Assembly: GCF_002813445.1 (NCBI RefSeq)
Contig: NZ_PHHD01000001.1
Span: 5,704,001-5,768,000 of the forward strand
Length of the DNA: 64,000 nt
Direction: 5' to 3'
Source: Pseudomonas tolaasii NCPPB 2192
GTDB lineage: Bacteria > Pseudomonadota > Gammaproteobacteria > Pseudomonadales > Pseudomonadaceae
Part shown: positions 61,843-64,000 of the stretch, piece after piece
Numbering within the stretch: position 1 is the first letter of the stretch
Layout: every line of letters starts with the position of its first letter
Made by a program: the position numbers and the translations under genes
Notes under the pieces: generated by a model
What the model was told of the DNA's origin: nothing
What the model saw: the letters and a program-made list of their open reading frames with translations, nothing else
The model's database searches: none

Positions 61843-62592
61843 TCAGAGGGCTACCACTTGGCCAGTCCATTGCCCGCCTTCGCGACGTGCAATCACCAAC
61901 TCATCGCCAACGCCGGGGGCAGCAGCAAGCAAACTGCCATCGCTCGCCCAAATGGCACTTCGGCCTGCGCAAGCCCAACCTCCGGAAGGTCCGCCATGGT
62001 TGGCCATCACTACCAGCAAAGCGTGCTCGGCAGCGTAGCCCTGAAGCAACGCGCTGTCTGCCGCATAACCACCTTCGCTGATCAGCACACCGGCGGCGTA
62101 GACGCTCGCGCCCGCCTCAGCGGCTTGACGCGGATGGCTGGCGTGGGAAAAGTCCGCACACACCGCCAGCGCAATGCGGTCGTCCTCCAACTCGAGTGCC
62201 GCACCGCCCTGCCCCGCTACAAATGCTGACTCTTCACCGGAATGAAGATGTTTCTTGGTGTAAACCGCCAGCGCGCCATCCGCCCCCAACACCAGTGCGC
62301 CGATCAAGACACCCGGCTCGGGCGCCAGCCGAATGGGCATCCCCACCACAGCCGTCAATCGCAGTTCCCGGGCCATCTCACGCAGCGGCGTCAGCAGCGC
62401 ATCTTCCGGCGCGATGGCCAGCCCGGCCACCAACGCGGGTTCGTAGCCAGTCAATGACAACTCCGGAAACACCAGCACGTGCACGCCCTGCTCGGCGGCG
62501 GCCTGCATGAAAGCCAGGTGCCGCTGGATATTGGCCGGTACGTCACCGGCGATGGAAATGGATTGAGCAGCAGCAAGGGTCAAGGCAGTCAT
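61843..62592 (-). CDS. Carbon-nitrogen hydrolase (nitrilase superfamily)
   Basis: 249 residues. The Glu-Lys-Cys triad is visible: FPELSLTGYEP, YTKKHLHSGEE and AVCADFSHASHP. Cytosolic amidase or similar; family members include omega-amidase and carbamoylputrescine amidase-like enzymes. Partner of the GNAT gene downstream. Exact substrate not given by the sequence. Confidence 0.87.
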   Translation of the reverse strand: MTALTLAAAQSISIAGDVPANIQRHLAFMQAAAEQGVHVLVFPELSLTGYEPALVAGLAIAPEDALLTPLREMARELRLTAVVGMPIRLAPEPGVLIGALVLGADGALAVYTKKHLHSGEESAFVAGQGGAALELEDDRIALAVCADFSHASHPRQAAEAGASVYAAGVLISEGGYAADSALLQGYAAEHALLVVMANHGGPSGGWACAGRSAIWASDGSLLAAAPGVGDELVIARREGGQWTGQVVAL

Positions 62593-62733
62593 GGTCGCGT
62601 CCAGGCAATCATTATCGGTGTTCTCTCAGCATATCTCGGTCGATAGACATGGGCAGCCCCACACAATAGAAATTACTGATTGAATCCTGCTGCGTGCCTC
62701 TAGTAAGCTCCCCCCATCATTTGGAGACACACC

Positions 62734-62868
62734 ATGTTGCAACTCACCCACACTCAGGTTTGCCCTGCTGCCAGCGCCCAGCGCTCGGTATCGGCTGCCC
62801 GTGTGAGCGGTTTGAGCGCACTGGTAAGCTTTTATTTTGGGTATTGGTTTAGCCACTGGCGCGCCTGA
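62734..62868 (+). CDS. Aromatic-residue-rich leader peptide
   Basis: 44 residues with GGAG eight bases before the ATG. Near the C-terminus it reads VSFYFGYWFSHWRA: three Phe, two Tyr and two Trp within twelve residues. A strong terminator follows 52 bases later and a DAHP synthase gene lies beyond. This is the classic design of a transcription-attenuation leader in which ribosome stalling on aromatic codons under amino-acid starvation favours read-through. A -35-like TTGAAT occurs at 62680 and a weak -10 near 62704. No mature protein function is expected. Confidence 0.75.
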   Translation: MLQLTHTQVCPAASAQRSVSAARVSGLSALVSFYFGYWFSHWRA

Positions 62869-62920
62869 TACCTGAAATCGGCGCCCACTGCTCAAGGGGT
62901 CGCCTGCCAGAGAAATCTAA

Positions 62921-62956
62921 CCCCCGGTCGGCTCCCCGACCGGGGGTTTTGTTTTT
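62921..62956 (+). terminator. Attenuator terminator upstream of DAHP synthase
   Basis: CCCCCGGTCGG, loop CTCC, CCGACCGGGGG: an eleven-base perfect stem followed by TTTTGTTTTT. It lies between the leader peptide and the DAHP synthase gene, so it must be suppressed for the enzyme gene to be read unless another promoter exists. Confidence 0.88.
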
Positions 62957-62996
62957 CAGGCCCCACCACTTTTCGAAACACTTAAGGAATAACGAC

Positions 62997-63149
62997 ATGA
63001 ACTACGCCACTTATTACCGTTACGACACTTGCACTGCATGGCGATTTAGCAAGCTCCGTTCGGGACAGCCTGCCGCCTCCGACCGGTCACCTATTGGTGG
63101 CAAGCCAACACACGCAGCCAATACGGCCAATTGTCGAACACCCCAGTAG
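62997..63149 (+). CDS. Second small ORF, Tyr-rich, before DAHP synthase
   Basis: 50 residues starting MNYATYYRYDTCTAWRFSKL with AAGGAATAAC upstream. Four Tyr occur in the first nine residues, then Trp and Phe soon after, so it may be a second translation-sensing leader. It lies after the strong terminator and ends 46 bases before the DAHP synthase ATG. A GCGGG/CCCGC hairpin lies at 63158-63172. Expression is not proven; it could be a chance ORF, but the aromatic bias and ribosome site argue against that. Confidence 0.55.
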   Translation: MNYATYYRYDTCTAWRFSKLRSGQPAASDRSPIGGKPTHAANTANCRTPQ

Positions 63150-63195
63150 GGCCGAGCGCGGGAAACGCCCGCCGCTTGCCCAGGAAGCCTTGAAT

Positions 63196-64000
63196 ATGAA
63201 CTCTGCCACTGCCGCTCTGCCCGTCACCGCACTGACCAGCGCCAATGAAGCCCTGACCCAGCGCCTGCCCAGCTCCCTTGAGCTCAAGCACCAACTGCCC
63301 CTCAGCCCGTTCCTCAACGAGCAGATCCACGCCCACCGCCAAGCCGTGCGCGCGATCCTCAACGGTGAAGATTCCCGTTTGCTGGTGATTGTGGGCCCGT
63401 GCTCGATCCACGACCCCGAATCGGCCATGGAATACGCACGCAACCTGAAGAAGCTGGCCCTGGAAGTCAGCGACCAGATGCTGCTGGTCATCCGTGCCTA
63501 CGTCGAAAAACCGCGCACCACTATCGGCTGGAAAGGCCTGGCCTACGACCCACACCTGGACGGCAGCGATGACATGGCCGCCGGCCTCACGCTGTCACGC
63601 CAGTTGATGCGCGAAATGCTGCGTCTGGGCCTGCCGGTCGCCACCGAGCTGCTGCAACCCATGGCCGCCGGCTACTTCGATGACCTGCTCAGCTGGGTCG
63701 CGATTGGCGCACGCACCACCGAATCACAGATCCACCGTGAAATGGCCAGCGGCCTGGGCATGCCGGTCGGCTTCAAGAACGGCACGGACGGCGGCGTGGC
63801 GATTGCCTGTGACGCCATGCGTTCGGCGTCCCACCCGCACCGTCACTTCGGCGTCGACAGCCAGGGCCACCCGGCGATCATCCAGACCCCGGGCAACCCC
63901 GACACTCACCTGGTGCTGCGCGGCGGCCACCGTGGGCCGAACTACGATGCGCACAGCGTGGCGCAGGTGAAGCACGACCTGGCCAAGTCCAAAGTGGCGG
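63196..64000 (+). CDS. DAHP synthase, class I, partial
   Basis: 268 residues to the window edge; AGGAAG lies before the ATG at 63196. LVIVGPCSIHDPESAMEYAR, VIRAYVEKPRTTIGWKGL, ATELLQPMAAGYFDDLLSW, GARTTESQIHREMASGLGMP, GFKNGTDGG and LRGGHRGPNYD are the family motifs for phosphoenolpyruvate, erythrose-4-phosphate and metal binding. It makes 3-deoxy-D-arabino-heptulosonate 7-phosphate, first step of aromatic amino-acid synthesis. Expression is probably controlled by the upstream leader and terminator. Tyr- or Phe-sensitive subtype cannot be told from sequence by eye. Confidence 0.93.
   Translation, partial: MNSATAALPVTALTSANEALTQRLPSSLELKHQLPLSPFLNEQIHAHRQAVRAILNGEDSRLLVIVGPCSIHDPESAMEYARNLKKLALEVSDQMLLVIRAYVEKPRTTIGWKGLAYDPHLDGSDDMAAGLTLSRQLMREMLRLGLPVATELLQPMAAGYFDDLLSWVAIGARTTESQIHREMASGLGMPVGFKNGTDGGVAIACDAMRSASHPHRHFGVDSQGHPAIIQTPGNPDTHLVLRGGHRGPNYDAHSVAQVKHDLAKSKVA

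Overview
The window looks like a chromosomal piece of a Pseudomonas of the P. fluorescens group. The support is the conserved gacA-uvrC-pgsA-tRNA-Gly block, high-GC coding sequence, a REP palindrome of the Pseudomonas type, and close family resemblance of almost every protein to Pseudomonas families. This assignment is from pattern recognition, not from a search.

Layout. (1) 1-14604: a set of metabolic and transport genes. It holds a 5-oxoprolinase-subunit (PxpB-like) gene running off the left edge with an MHS-type transporter and a small DUF4286-like protein; a three-gene aromatic-acid efflux system (DUF1656, HlyD adaptor, FUSC pump) with a divergent AraC regulator; and a hydrolase-rich stretch (two MBL-fold enzymes, two alpha/beta hydrolases, an SDR and a crotonase carrying a signal peptide) with LysR and GlxA-type regulators. 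(2) 14765-42112: a complete-looking type VI secretion (T6SS) locus without clpV/tssH. It is built as two divergent operons around an AT-rich promoter region at about 30087-30420. The left operon is tagO-tssA-vgrG1-tle4-tli4(x3)-tssM plus two unknown genes. The right operon is tssB-C-E-F-G-(FHA-tssJ fusion)-K-L-hcp-PAAR-vgrG2 and ends in a truncated vgrG and an Rhs scrap. The effector cassette codes for a Tle4-like phospholipase followed by three tandem, mosaic lipoprotein immunity genes.

(3) 42304-58070: a genomic island of about 15.7 kb, bounded by a 20-bp perfect direct repeat that is the 3' end of tRNA-Gly(GCC), with its tyrosine integrase next to the intact tRNA. The left end keeps a second copy of an integrase-upstream sequence, which points to an older island at the same site. 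Cargo: a Tat-exported cupin, aldo/keto reductase, MFS, SDR, two SMP-30/lactonase-like proteins, an azurin-like copper protein, LysR and AraC regulators, an epimerase-type SDR, an IS3-family element with broken genes on both sides, and a histidine-kinase fragment. (4) 58053-64000: core genome: tRNA-Gly, pgsA, uvrC, gacA, a GNAT acetyltransferase, a carbon-nitrogen hydrolase, and a DAHP synthase preceded by an aromatic-residue-rich leader peptide, a strong terminator and a second Tyr-rich small ORF, which together look like a transcription attenuator.

How parts fit: the T6SS locus carries its own tip, spike, effector and immunity genes but would need an unfoldase from elsewhere. GacA, the response regulator of the Gac/Rsm cascade that controls secretion in Pseudomonas, lies in the same window. 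The most noteworthy items are the mosaic tli4 triplet, the FHA-TssJ fusion, the serial integration history at tRNA-Gly, and the two-ORF aromatic attenuator.
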